Shown here piece after piece: positions 42,316 through 51,573 of a stretch of DNA of 64,000 nucleotides (positions within the stretch are counted from its first letter, which is position 1; every line of letters begins with the position of its first letter). This DNA comes from Bacteroidota bacterium. Its GTDB lineage: Bacteria; Bacteroidota; Bacteroidia; Cytophagales; Cyclobacteriaceae. Where the stretch lies: positions 124,001-188,000 of the forward strand of contig JAFDYX010000021.1 of assembly GCA_018267215.1 (NCBI GenBank), given 5' to 3'. The notes below the pieces were generated by a model. It did not search any database. It saw nothing but the letters and a program-made list of their open reading frames with translations, and was not told where the DNA came from. Made by a program: the position numbers and the translations under genes.

Positions 42316-43284
42316 TTAGTATTCCCAAAGATTGTGCTCTTTTTCCATCAAGGTCATTTCCTCTTCCCAACGAGCAAATACAGACTCAGAGTAGGAGCGG
42401 CCATTATTGGCGAATATCTGTTGAATAGTGGCGTCATCCGGGTTTTCTACTTTCCTGATCACACCATGGAATAATCTCAACTTAAAGGCATCGACAAATG
42501 TTTTGCCTTCGGAAGGGTTATACCTGTTTTGCCAAAGAACCTGTTGGCGCTCTATCAAGTTTTTGCTGTGTGCTATGCGGTTTACTTCTTTTGCCAGTTC
42601 TTTATAAGAAATATAAAACCGGTATGCCAATTTCTCTGAGGCATTGTTCGGGTCTTCTAATACTATCCCAAGTGCAAGGATATCATAATAAAGGCGTGAC
42701 CTTCTCTTATCGAAAATAACGTCTTCGATCAACTCAAGGCCAATTATGTTTTGGTCATTAAGCGTAACATTCATCGGACCGAGATCTTCCCAATTAGCAG
42801 AATTGGTCAGGGGATTAGGATTAGGTGCTGCGCCTTTAGCAGGTGCATCAATATTATTCCGTAACCGAAATGCGTGGCTTGTACCATCATCTCCCGGATA
42901 AACAACAATATCGCCAGCCAAATAAGCTCTTGTTCCACCCCAATCTCCCTGTGTTTGTGAGCGAACATAGTTTGTGCCCATGTTCATGGCCGTTGTATCA
43001 GCCAATTGTTCACGAAAATCAGCTGGGTCGCCTGTGTTACTTCCGAAAGTGTGTAACTTTCCTTCTTTGAGAAGAGTAATAATTAATTTAGAGATAGGTG
43101 ATTTTCTGGAATTAAATCCAGCGTTGATTTTTTCATTTAAGTCTATCACGCGGCTTACCCTGAACCGATATAATTGTTCGTAGTAAGGGATTCTTTCAAT
43201 TGAATTGGGATTGGAAATAGTATCCTGAGCTCCCGCTACAAAAGACATCAATAGACAAAAGAAAACAAACGCTACAGCCTTCAT
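42316..43284 (-). CDS. gldN: Gliding motility/T9SS protein GldN
   Basis: A 322-residue periplasmic component of the type IX secretion core. A signal peptide (MKAVAFVFFCLLMSFVAGAQ) is followed by the GldN/PorN fold: RVSRVIDLNEKINAGFNSRK, SKLIITLLKEGKLHTFG and LGLE-like IIGLELIEDVIFDKRRSRLY, ending with IQQIFANNGRSYSESVFARW. GldN forms rings with the GldK lipoprotein in the periplasm. A stretch at about 150-165 (GAAPNPNPLTNSANWEDLG) looks like a family-specific loop. Last gene of the porP-gldKLMN operon, 5 bases after gldM. Confidence 0.92.
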   Translation of the reverse strand: MKAVAFVFFCLLMSFVAGAQDTISNPNSIERIPYYEQLYRFRVSRVIDLNEKINAGFNSRKSPISKLIITLLKEGKLHTFGSNTGDPADFREQLADTTAMNMGTNYVRSQTQGDWGGTRAYLAGDIVVYPGDDGTSHAFRLRNNIDAPAKGAAPNPNPLTNSANWEDLGPMNVTLNDQNIIGLELIEDVIFDKRRSRLYYDILALGIVLEDPNNASEKLAYRFYISYKELAKEVNRIAHSKNLIERQQVLWQNRYNPSEGKTFVDAFKLRLFHGVIRKVENPDDATIQQIFANNGRSYSESVFARWEEEMTLMEKEHNLWEY

Positions 43285-43289
43285 GTAAA

Positions 43290-44867
43290 TTAATTAATTC
43301 TAAAGTTGACACTCATCTTCGAACCGTTCACCTGCTTGGTAGAGCCATCGTAAGCGGGTCGTTGTACTTGCACTTGTGAAACAGAGATATTATCTCCCTT
43401 CCTCACATTGTATTGACTTAACGGAATGGTGCCCGATCTTATTGTAATGGGAGAGCCTCCATTGATCTGCATGATTAACCCCGATACAAAATATTTATTA
43501 TCTCTGTTGTTGTTTTTAGCAAAGATCTGATCAATAATCTCCGGTTCAATTCTAACAGAGGCAGTACCGGCAGGAACACCCTTGGCAATGTCAATCGTGT
43601 TCGGGCCGGCCAACACTTTGGCAATAGGCATCGGAGCATCTTGGGTTTCAAATTTATTTGTACCAATAGACTGCCCCCCTAAAAGAACGTTTACATTACA
43701 CTGTGCACGGGTTGGAAGTATGGCAAATTTACCTGGCCCGAGTTTATACGCTTTACCTTGCTCGGCCGGGATAGACAGATCTAAAGAAGAGAGGTCTGTC
43801 AATCCTTGAATATTCACATTCACTTCTGTTCCGCAATCGCGGTACAAGGTAGCTGCTGCGGCAGACCCAAAAACTGCCACCGGTCTGATTACTTTGTAAT
43901 CAATGCTTCTATCGAGTGGTGCGCGGCCGGGGATGTTGATTTTAACTTTATAAGACATTTTTGCAACTCCGTCCACATAATTGCTTGCAGAAGCTAAAAA
44001 TTTAATCTTACCCATCTTCACTTTAGATGACAACCCTACATCCTTGTCTTCTAATTGTAGTGTCTGGCCATCTTTAAACATGGTAGGAGATATGCCTGAT
44101 GCAGAGCCAGCCACAAACAAATCACCTTCATAGTAATTGCCGGCTACTACCGAGTTAGTTTCTGCCTGCACCATAGGCACCAACTGGTCAACCTCAAAGA
44201 CCACACCCTTGGTTATCCTGTTCAATGAATCTAATGCTGTTGCTTCATATTCTAAAACATCTGTTTGCTTTTGGCTCACCATAGCAAGCGCAGCCATCAA
44301 GGGAGTACCTTCAAACGAGAATTGTAAAAAGTTTTTAGTTTCTTGTTTTTTGTCATTCTTAAACTCATCAAAGTCCTCGGCTTTTTTATTCAACTTACCA
44401 AAAGGCTTTTGTAACTTCATGATGTCGTTAAGCGACTTGACGTAGTCTTTTAACTTTTTCTCATAGTCTTTACCGGTAGCCCGAGTTTCATTCAGCATTA
44501 CTTCTTCGGGGTTATTTTGGTTTTGAATCAAATTTTCCCCTTCCAGTAGTTTTTTATCAGAACCGGTTTTGAGTTCTTTTTTCACTGCATCCAGATATTC
44601 AATTGTTGACTTGGTCAACTCGCGCACTTTTTTAGCACGATCAATCGCATCCAATACTTTGGGGTCTGCGCTGGTAGATTTTTCTATAGCTGCCAGTTTA
44701 GCGATGTTCTTATCGCGATCATCGCTTACCAATTCTTCCAGTGTTGTATTGAGGATAGCAAATTTTTCGATGATGGCGGCACTTACGTTCAACGCTAAAA
44801 GAGCGGTGAGCACTAAGTACATCATGCCAATCATCTTTTGCCTCGGGGTTTCCTTACCACCTGCCAT
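43290..44867 (-). CDS. gldM: Gliding motility/T9SS motor protein GldM
   Basis: A 525-residue protein with one N-terminal membrane helix (MIGMMYLVLTALLALNVSAA) and a long periplasmic region of four domains; GGKETPRQKMIGMM at the very start is the family signature. GldM pairs with GldL to form the proton-driven motor that rotates and energises the T9SS, the helix inserting among those of GldL. Later motifs include FGSAAAATLYRDCGTEVNV and the immunoglobulin-like end. The length matches known GldM/PorM. It lies between gldL (66-base gap) and gldN. Confidence 0.95.
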   Translation of the reverse strand: MAGGKETPRQKMIGMMYLVLTALLALNVSAAIIEKFAILNTTLEELVSDDRDKNIAKLAAIEKSTSADPKVLDAIDRAKKVRELTKSTIEYLDAVKKELKTGSDKKLLEGENLIQNQNNPEEVMLNETRATGKDYEKKLKDYVKSLNDIMKLQKPFGKLNKKAEDFDEFKNDKKQETKNFLQFSFEGTPLMAALAMVSQKQTDVLEYEATALDSLNRITKGVVFEVDQLVPMVQAETNSVVAGNYYEGDLFVAGSASGISPTMFKDGQTLQLEDKDVGLSSKVKMGKIKFLASASNYVDGVAKMSYKVKINIPGRAPLDRSIDYKVIRPVAVFGSAAAATLYRDCGTEVNVNIQGLTDLSSLDLSIPAEQGKAYKLGPGKFAILPTRAQCNVNVLLGGQSIGTNKFETQDAPMPIAKVLAGPNTIDIAKGVPAGTASVRIEPEIIDQIFAKNNNRDNKYFVSGLIMQINGGSPITIRSGTIPLSQYNVRKGDNISVSQVQVQRPAYDGSTKQVNGSKMSVNFRIN

Positions 44868-44933
44868 GGTTATTTGTTTTTATAGGTGAAATATCCTTGA
44901 ATAATACTATTTAGTTTAGAGAAACCTCAGTTT

Positions 44934-45752
44934 TTACTGACCCTTCATGGCTGTTAACATACTGCCGTAAACTTTGTTCAGCGCAGTGATATTATTAGTT
45001 AATGAGCCCAACTCGGCAGTAAATTTAGCTGTGTTGTCTCCCACTTTTGATAGCCCCTGCATAGCACCTGTTAAACTTTCGTAGAACTTGTTCATGTTCT
45101 TGGTGTGCGAGTCGGCATCTTTTACCTCCATTTCATAAAGGGCATTCAGAGCGGCCAGATTTTTTGTAACGGCCTGTACTTGCTTGTGATATTCGCTTGT
45201 ATCTTTTGAGGCATCTGACATGGCCTTTACTGCACTCATGGCTGTGCCATAAGATTTGTTCATCTCTGTTAAAGCTGTAGAGGCAGCCTGAACATTTTTT
45301 GCGTATTCATTGGTGGCTACTGCTGCATTAGAAAGATTACTCATTTGAGAAGTTGAGGTGGCCAAATTGTTCAAGCCTTTGGCTAAATTACCTAACAGGT
45401 TATCATCAATCTTGTTCGCTTTCAGCATTTCACTAAATGTCAGAACCGGATGATCTCCGCTTGGCTTATTGCTTATTCTGGTAGCTGTGGGGGTAGCTGA
45501 CCCTTCAAAATCTTCTGCCAGCTCAGGGTACACTTTGCTCCAATCCACCTCTGCGTGCTTGGGTTCAAATGCACTTAAGAAAAAGATTCCGGCCTCAACA
45601 GAGAGACCTATGATCAACATTTCGTTCGCTCCGTTCCAGTGTTGAATTTTGAACAATGCACCAACGATTACGACTGATGCACCAATGCCATAAATTTTTG
45701 GCATTATTGTTTCGTAGAGTAGAGTTGAGAAGCCGCCTTTTTTGTTTGCCAT
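44934..45752 (-). CDS. gldL: Gliding motility/T9SS motor protein GldL
   Basis: A 272-residue inner-membrane protein. Two helices (IYGIGASVVIVGALFKIQHW and MLIIGLSVEAGIFFLSAF, within residues 20-61) form the pentameric stator around GldM; the acidic residue in the second helix (Glu in SVEAG) is the proposed proton carrier. The remaining 200 residues are a long cytoplasmic helical region rich in Ala, Ser, Asn and Met, with repeating patterns suggesting coiled coil. Upstream gldK is 58 bases away. Confidence 0.95.
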   Translation of the reverse strand: MANKKGGFSTLLYETIMPKIYGIGASVVIVGALFKIQHWNGANEMLIIGLSVEAGIFFLSAFEPKHAEVDWSKVYPELAEDFEGSATPTATRISNKPSGDHPVLTFSEMLKANKIDDNLLGNLAKGLNNLATSTSQMSNLSNAAVATNEYAKNVQAASTALTEMNKSYGTAMSAVKAMSDASKDTSEYHKQVQAVTKNLAALNALYEMEVKDADSHTKNMNKFYESLTGAMQGLSKVGDNTAKFTAELGSLTNNITALNKVYGSMLTAMKGQ

Positions 45753-45810
45753 GGTTCTTAGGGATTTAAGTTTAGTCCGATTTTTTTCTAAATATAGTTC
45801 AAGTTTTTAA

Positions 45811-46929
45811 TTATTGAAATTCTGAGCCTGACGATCTGCCCAAGTTAGTCATGGCACACCGGAAACCGATATATGCCCGGGTTGAGTCTTTGTACTCGTA
45901 TGTGCGTGTTCCTGTCTCCAAAAAATAGGCTACATCTTTCCACGACCCACCCCTGATCACCTTCCGGGCATTGTATTTTTCTTTTGACTTACCTTCTTTG
46001 TCGTAGGCAGCTTTGTCTATAAACTGAGGGTTAAGATCCCAAACGGTGGGTACCGAAGCGGGGTAAAAATCATCTAAGCACCACTCTGAAACATTACCCG
46101 CCATATCCACCAATCCATAATCGTTAGGGAGATAAATACCTACGGGTGATGTGTAAGCAAAACCATCATCATAATAATTTCCTCTGCCCGGTTTGAAATT
46201 GGCCAGCATACATCCTTTTGAATTGCGGATGTAGGGGTTTCCCCACGGGTACTTGGCCATATCGCGACCGCCACGGGCGGCATACTCCCACTCTGCTTCA
46301 GAAGGCAGGCGGAATGCCGGCATCGGGGGTTGACCTCCGTTTACCTGACGCCAGTTATTTAAAAATTTTGTTCTCCACTCTCCAAAGAATCTGGCTGCCT
46401 CCCAGTTTATCCCCACAACAGGGTAATCTTTATAGCCCGGGTGTTGCCAATAATAGTCCACCAAAGGATCGCCCATGTGGTGGGTAAAGTCTCTCATCCA
46501 AACTGTTGTATCTGGATAATATTTTGATTTAAAGTCTTGCGTTGATACTTGTGGCATTTCGGGAGGTGCGCCTTGCCCGCTTAGATAAGAGGTGGTAAAC
46601 TGAAGATACTCATCATTGGTAATCTCTGTTTCGTCCATGAAGAAAGGACCAATAGTAACCTGTTTATTAAAATTGATTTGTGTAGAAGCCGGATCTTCGT
46701 CTGCCTGCCCCATGTGAAACGTACCGGCAGGGATAGGTACCATACCGTAAGGAATGACCTGCGCCCAGCCTGGTCTCCTTTCTATGGTGGACTGTCCTAC
46801 TAATTCACCTTGCGAGTCACCGCCTCCTTTTTTCTTTCCGATGCCCAACAATCCGCAAGAGCCAACTATAAACCCGCACAGAATGAATAGAAGTCCATAC
46901 AGATTTTTACGGTTCACCATTTTTTTCAT
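45811..46929 (-). CDS. gldK: T9SS ring lipoprotein GldK
   Basis: A 372-residue outer-membrane lipoprotein with a sulfatase-modifying-factor (FGE) fold. The signal ends in a lipobox, FIVGSC. FGE-like motifs follow: IPAGTFHMGQADEDPAS, FMDETEITNDEYLQF, YPVVGINWEAARFF, RLPSEAEWEYAARGGRD, VDMAGNVSEWC and RKVIRGGSWKD. The catalytic cysteines of true formylglycine enzymes are absent in the usual places, so the role is structural. GldK joins GldN in the periplasmic ring. It is upstream of gldL and 137 bases downstream of porP/sprF. Confidence 0.94.
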   Translation of the reverse strand: MKKMVNRKNLYGLLFILCGFIVGSCGLLGIGKKKGGGDSQGELVGQSTIERRPGWAQVIPYGMVPIPAGTFHMGQADEDPASTQINFNKQVTIGPFFMDETEITNDEYLQFTTSYLSGQGAPPEMPQVSTQDFKSKYYPDTTVWMRDFTHHMGDPLVDYYWQHPGYKDYPVVGINWEAARFFGEWRTKFLNNWRQVNGGQPPMPAFRLPSEAEWEYAARGGRDMAKYPWGNPYIRNSKGCMLANFKPGRGNYYDDGFAYTSPVGIYLPNDYGLVDMAGNVSEWCLDDFYPASVPTVWDLNPQFIDKAAYDKEGKSKEKYNARKVIRGGSWKDVAYFLETGTRTYEYKDSTRAYIGFRCAMTNLGRSSGSEFQ

Positions 46930-47066
46930 AGAGTCAAATTAAATAAAATTTCTGCTTTCATGTAAACGAACAGAATCGAAAGTTATTCTTTTTTTGGTTC
47001 TTTTTAAAAATCAAGGATAGCAAAGTGAGTAAAAATCTAATTAAATCCCAAAAAAAATATTTGGAT

Positions 47067-48011
47067 TTAGTGTCTGTAACGAGGAGTGCGCACGACTTTT
47101 TTACCGGCACCGGGGCTTGTGGGCAACTCATACGTCAGCATAAATTCGTGAGAAGTAGGTTGTTTGGCTGCCTGATTTTTAATGATATAATCAAGGGAAT
47201 AGCCCAATTTCATCGACTTATCTTTAAAAAAGCTGTAGCCAAACATTAAGATGGCCGCATCGCCCTGACGAAAAGATAAGCCCCCCCACATGGTATCTTT
47301 CAGGTAGGCAATAGCGCTCAGATTGGTTGTTGTTTTAACAAAATCGCTTTGAACCAAGGTGGTGAAAAGAAACTTTAAATCGAAGTTAACTTCGTGTGTA
47401 TAGCCAGCCGTAAAATAACCATGCGTTTGCAAGGGGTTGCTTATCCCTTTGCCAAAATTGAAGGATCCTCCGGTCAGGTGGTTGAAACTGGTTCCCACAT
47501 AGAATTTTTCCTTTCTCCAAAAGACTCCGGCTGCCAAGTCTGGTTTTATCTGGGTAAGCGATCCTTGGTTTTCAAATCCCTCCGGATCAACCGACCTATA
47601 AAAATTAGTATTGATGGTTTGAGAAAATATGCCCGCTCGTACACCAAAACTCAGCTTACTGTTTTTTATTCCCAAATGATAAGCATACGATGCTTGTGCC
47701 TCCAGATTGTTAAAATTAGCCAGATTATCATGTACAATGTAACTGCCAAAACCGCTATTGAGTTTATAGATAGGTGTTGTAAAAGTAATCAACTGGGTAG
47801 TAGGCGCGCCTCCATCTCCATAGGTTGGGGCATAACCCAGCCACTGGCTCCGGTGAAGTGCCGTAATTTTGGTTACGCCTTCCACTCCGGAGAAGCCGGG
47901 GTTGTAATACAAGTTATTAAACATGTATTGCGTAAACTGCGGGTCTTGCTGAGCCCAGGCAAATGATGCCCTCACCAGCAAAAGGATACCTGCTAAAAGT
48001 AGTCTTCGCAT
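47067..48011 (-). CDS. PorP/SprF family outer-membrane protein
   Basis: A 314-residue beta-barrel of the PorP/SprF family. The signal peptide (MRRLLLAGILLLVRASFAWA) is followed by the diagnostic QQDPQFTQYMFNNLYYNPGF, then alternating strands. PorP is needed for T9SS function in Porphyromonas; SprF paralogues help surface adhesin display. Its place directly before gldKLMN fits the PorP role and is the usual order in Cytophagales. The C-terminus is TPRYRH without a typical barrel-end phenylalanine. Confidence 0.93.
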   Translation of the reverse strand: MRRLLLAGILLLVRASFAWAQQDPQFTQYMFNNLYYNPGFSGVEGVTKITALHRSQWLGYAPTYGDGGAPTTQLITFTTPIYKLNSGFGSYIVHDNLANFNNLEAQASYAYHLGIKNSKLSFGVRAGIFSQTINTNFYRSVDPEGFENQGSLTQIKPDLAAGVFWRKEKFYVGTSFNHLTGGSFNFGKGISNPLQTHGYFTAGYTHEVNFDLKFLFTTLVQSDFVKTTTNLSAIAYLKDTMWGGLSFRQGDAAILMFGYSFFKDKSMKLGYSLDYIIKNQAAKQPTSHEFMLTYELPTSPGAGKKVVRTPRYRH

Positions 48012-48127
48012 ATTTTTTAAATAGATACCAGCGTTTAAAGGTAGGCTAATTATTTCAACACTTACATCAAAATGTAATTAAAGTGTAATAAAATCCACTT
48101 CCCTGTAAAAACGTAACCCTGAAATAG

Positions 48128-48904
48128 TTATTTAATACCGTTTGCTTTCTTAATATACAGCTCCAAAGCACCGGCCATAGAAGGAGCATTAGGCAAGGGT
48201 GCTTCAATGTCAAGAATAAAACCGTTGTCTCTCACAGCCTTAGAGGTAGTGGGGCCAAAGGCGGCCAAGCGGGTATTATTCTGTTTAAAGTCGGGAAAAT
48301 TGACCATGAGTGAATTGACACCTGAGGGGCTGAAGAAAGCGAGCACATCATAAAAAACATTCTTCAGGTCTGTAAGATTGGCGGCTACGGTGCGGTTGAT
48401 AATTGCCTCTGTATAAGTAAAGCCATTTTCTTTTAAAAAATCAGGGATATCATTTTTACGGATATCGGAGCAGGGATATAAAAATTTTTCGTTTTTGTGC
48501 TTCTTTATTATTTCCAGCAAGTCTTTGGTGTCTTTCAGTCCCGAAAAAATCTTTCTTTTTCTAATGACGATATATTTTTGAAGGTAATTAGAGGTTTGAT
48601 CGGAAATACAAAAATATTTTGTTTCCGGTGGCATCTCAATCTTCAGTTCGCGGCACAGTATAAAGAAATGGTCAACAGCGTTACGGCTGGTAAAAATGAT
48701 GGCGGTGTGTTGGAGTATCTCTACTCGTTGCTTGCGAAATTCCTTTGCCCCGATTGGCTCCACCTGAATGAATGGCCTGAAATCAATTTTGAGGCTGAAT
48801 TTCTCTGCCAATTTAAGGTAGGGAGAGTTAGGGTCGGTGGGGGCTTCTTGAGTAACTAAGATGCTTTTTACTTTTCGCATCCGGTCGGTAGTTGTTTCAG
48901 TCAT
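48128..48904 (-). CDS. hemD: Uroporphyrinogen-III synthase family protein
   Basis: A 258-residue protein of the HemD fold, which closes and inverts ring D of hydroxymethylbilane. RVEILQHTAIIFTSRNAVDHFF (about 56-77) and FYDVLAFFSPSGVNSLMVNF (about 189-208) are the paired domain motifs, with AAFGPTTSKAVRDNGF as the closing conserved block. HemD is poorly conserved in general; the residues here are those common in Bacteroidota. It sits between DUF4271 and porP/sprF, a linkage with T9SS genes that I recall from related genomes. Confidence 0.85.
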   Translation of the reverse strand: MTETTTDRMRKVKSILVTQEAPTDPNSPYLKLAEKFSLKIDFRPFIQVEPIGAKEFRKQRVEILQHTAIIFTSRNAVDHFFILCRELKIEMPPETKYFCISDQTSNYLQKYIVIRKRKIFSGLKDTKDLLEIIKKHKNEKFLYPCSDIRKNDIPDFLKENGFTYTEAIINRTVAANLTDLKNVFYDVLAFFSPSGVNSLMVNFPDFKQNNTRLAAFGPTTSKAVRDNGFILDIEAPLPNAPSMAGALELYIKKANGIK

Positions 48905-48928
48905 ATCAGCACGTAGCGGGTTCAGGAC

Positions 48929-50017
48929 TTAAAACAATAGCACTTTAAATAAAATCATCAGAGGAAAAATTTCCGTGATGCAAAGGTAAAAAAATAAATG
49001 AATAGAATGGAAAGGCGAGCGTTTCAATAGTTTAAAATATATGATAATAGTTCCTGCCAATAGCATCAAACACCCGATATACAGCAAAGAGGCATAGTTT
49101 ATTTTAATGGCAAACGAAAAACTAAGCAGGGCGATTAGCGCCAGCAGGATAAGGATAGTCAGAAGGATGCGCACAAAATTAAAAAACTGAAAACCTGTTA
49201 TCTCCGGCCACGAAAATATGTGTGCGGCTACCATGTCAACAAAAAGTTTTAAAAACAACAAGCCTAATATAAGTGCCGATAGTATCAGCCAGTTTAACAG
49301 GCTATGCGATACCGTATTGAAGTTAAAATATTGCAATAAAGTACCCGTGTCTGAGTAATGGGCAGCAATGATCAGTGCCAAGGCTGCCATGAGGCTGCCA
49401 TAAGCATAAAAAAGCAAATTCGCGCTGGATGTAATGCGCAATAAGTTGGGGTTTTCATCCAGCCCGACTGAATAAACCAACTTAGCTACATTGAGATAAT
49501 CTGACATCAACTGCGGGTTGGTCCTTAAAAGAATTGTAAAAAAAATCAATACAACCAGTGTGGCTAAAATCAGGAAATCTCTATAGGCTGTTCTCTGGCG
49601 TTCGGGATTAAGGTTGGCCGGTGGATGGGTTGAAACCAAGGTTGTGGTAAGGTTCGAAATTTTTTCATCTTGAAAAATACCAAACTGCACTGTTGTCAGC
49701 CCCAACTCTTTTAAACTGTCGCAGCTTAATACTATCAGTTCCTTTGAGTGAGTGCTCAATACCGAGTTCAGGAAAAGATAAACCTGTTTGTTGCTTTTTA
49801 TTAAAATAAATTTCCCAGCCGCTACCGACAAGTCTGCCTGGAAATGAATGGCTCGGGTGGCTTGGCCGCTAAATGGAACCATCTCCTTTCCATTATATGT
49901 TTCCCAACCCTGCTTAAAATCTTTAACAACATAAAATTCTTTTTCTGCTTGTGCCCCTGCCGCAAGCGAGAATAGGAATAGTAAAAAAGAAAAGCTGATG
50001 GCTCTCACAAAAAGCAT
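48929..50017 (-). CDS. DUF4271 family membrane protein
   Basis: A 362-residue protein with a signal peptide (FSFLLFLFSLAAGAQ), an N-terminal periplasmic beta-rich part to about residue 150, and seven or so helices to the end, closing in the typical HSIHLFFYLCITEIFPLMIL. It is a Bacteroidota family with no known function; its regular place beside hemD and T9SS genes suggests an envelope role. The ATG at 50017 avoids overlap with the divergent hemW; an upstream start at 50059 would collide with the hemW leader. Confidence 0.82.
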   Translation of the reverse strand: MLFVRAISFSFLLFLFSLAAGAQAEKEFYVVKDFKQGWETYNGKEMVPFSGQATRAIHFQADLSVAAGKFILIKSNKQVYLFLNSVLSTHSKELIVLSCDSLKELGLTTVQFGIFQDEKISNLTTTLVSTHPPANLNPERQRTAYRDFLILATLVVLIFFTILLRTNPQLMSDYLNVAKLVYSVGLDENPNLLRITSSANLLFYAYGSLMAALALIIAAHYSDTGTLLQYFNFNTVSHSLLNWLILSALILGLLFLKLFVDMVAAHIFSWPEITGFQFFNFVRILLTILILLALIALLSFSFAIKINYASLLYIGCLMLLAGTIIIYFKLLKRSPFHSIHLFFYLCITEIFPLMILFKVLLF

Positions 50018-50061
50018 CAAAGTTATTGATAAAACTTGTTCAATTTTACGGCTTATCACTC

Positions 50062-51192
50062 ATGGCCGGAATTTATATTCATATTCCCTTCTGCAAACAA
50101 GCGTGCCATTACTGCGACTTCCATTTTTCTACCCAACTAAGCAGCAAGCCTAAATTAGTAGAATCTATCTGCCTGGAATTGATCTTGCAAAAAGACTACT
50201 TGGGAGGAGAAAAAATAGAGACAATTTATTTCGGGGGTGGCACTCCTTCTCTATTAAGCGAGGCAGAGTTGCGCGCCATTGTTGAAACACTCTCTACCCA
50301 TTTTACCATAACGGCCTCACCGGAAATCACGCTGGAGGCTAACCCGGATGATTTGTCTGATACCACGCTCTCTGTATTAAAAGGTGCCGGCATCAACCGG
50401 CTGAGCATTGGCATTCAGTCTTTTGACAATTCTATTTTAAAATTTTTAAATCGTGCCCACTCTTCTTCTGATGCGCTGAATTCCGTAAAAGCTGCCCGCC
50501 AGTTTGGTTTTGAAAACATCAGTATTGATTTAATTTTTGCCATTCCGGGGCAGTCTCCGGATCAGTGGGCAAAAAACATACGCACCGCCATAGCCCTTGC
50601 ACCCGAGCATATCTCCTGCTACTCGCTCACCATCGAAGAGAAAACAGTTTTTGGCAACTGGCAGAAAAAAGGGAAACTGATAGCCGAAACGGAAGAAGGG
50701 GCAGCCATGCAGATGGAGATGCTAATGGATTTGCTTGAATCGGCCGGATTTGAGCAATACGAAATTTCTAATTTTGCCAAGCCGAGGTTTCGCTCGCGCC
50801 ACAACAGCAACTACTGGCATCAGAAAAAATACCTCGGCATCGGGCCGGGCGCACATTCGTTCAACCTCACTTCACGGCAGTTTAACGTACGCAACAACTG
50901 GGCTTACATCAACTCCATGGCACAGGGTATTGTGCCTTATGAAAGAGAAACGCTGACACGTGCCAATAAAATCAATGAATATATCATGACTTCTTTGCGC
51001 ATGGCTGCCGGTTGTGATTTGGATTTTTTGAAATCAACCTACCAGTACAATCTTTTAGCCGAGTCTGCCTCGCAATTAAATGAGTTTATTCAGAATGGAT
51101 TATTAAACTTATCTAACGAGCATTTATTTCTTACGCGAAAAGGAAAATTAATAGCTGATAAAATTGCCGGAGATATTTTTGTCGAAGAATAG
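50062..51192 (+). CDS. hemW: HemW-type radical SAM heme chaperone
   Basis: A 376-residue radical SAM protein. The iron-sulfur cysteines are in IPFCKQACHYCDFHF (Cys 11, 15, 18), and TIYFGGGTPSLLS and NRLSIGIQSFD are the family motifs. HNSNYWHQKKYLGIGPGAHS further on is characteristic. HemW delivers heme to cytochromes; it lacks the extra features of HemN coproporphyrinogen oxidase. ATG 50062 is chosen because the peptide MAGIYIHIPF is the usual N-terminus. The next gene begins 14 bases after its stop. Confidence 0.92.
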   Translation: MAGIYIHIPFCKQACHYCDFHFSTQLSSKPKLVESICLELILQKDYLGGEKIETIYFGGGTPSLLSEAELRAIVETLSTHFTITASPEITLEANPDDLSDTTLSVLKGAGINRLSIGIQSFDNSILKFLNRAHSSSDALNSVKAARQFGFENISIDLIFAIPGQSPDQWAKNIRTAIALAPEHISCYSLTIEEKTVFGNWQKKGKLIAETEEGAAMQMEMLMDLLESAGFEQYEISNFAKPRFRSRHNSNYWHQKKYLGIGPGAHSFNLTSRQFNVRNNWAYINSMAQGIVPYERETLTRANKINEYIMTSLRMAAGCDLDFLKSTYQYNLLAESASQLNEFIQNGLLNLSNEHLFLTRKGKLIADKIAGDIFVEE

Positions 51193-51195
51193 TTT

Positions 51196-51203
51196 TATTT
51201 TTG
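51196..51203 (+). promoter_or_regulatory. -7 promoter element three bases before a start codon
   Basis: TATTTTTG is followed by AAC and the ATG at 51207, so the message is probably leaderless. Confidence 0.5.
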
Positions 51204-51206
51204 AAC

Positions 51207-51572
51207 ATGACCGAGGAAGAGAAAAAAGTATATATGCTGCTGAAGGCTGTCATTTTCCACTACCATGGGTTAGATGAAGCCGAAAAGCAAGATTTAGAAG
51301 ATACTTCCCGGCAGTTGGCTGCCGATACAGCCCTCGCTTGGGCGCTGGACTTTATCAGTACCGATTACATCACCGCATTTGAGCGCGCACGTGCCTACCT
51401 GAACGAAATCATTGGCGACTACCCGCGGCAAAAGCGCAACGAATTAATTAATATGGTATGGCAAGCCAACAACCTGAAGGGCTACGTAACAGAAATGGAA
51501 GCTACAGCCATGCTCAAGTTGGCTAAAGACTGGGGTGTTGAGAAAGAATTAATTGCCCTGGTAACGCAGTAG
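51207..51572 (+). CDS. Small helical protein, TerB-like, of unknown function
   Basis: A 121-residue all-helical protein. NLKGYVTEMEATAMLKLAKD followed by WGVEKELIALV resembles the end of TerB-like (tellurite-resistance-associated) helical domains, but the acidic metal site of TerB is not obvious, so I hold the link loosely. No signal or membrane segment. It follows hemW and converges on the WG-repeat protein with a one-base gap, leaving no room for a terminator. Confidence 0.6.
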   Translation: MTEEEKKVYMLLKAVIFHYHGLDEAEKQDLEDTSRQLAADTALAWALDFISTDYITAFERARAYLNEIIGDYPRQKRNELINMVWQANNLKGYVTEMEATAMLKLAKDWGVEKELIALVTQ

Positions 51573-51573
51573 A

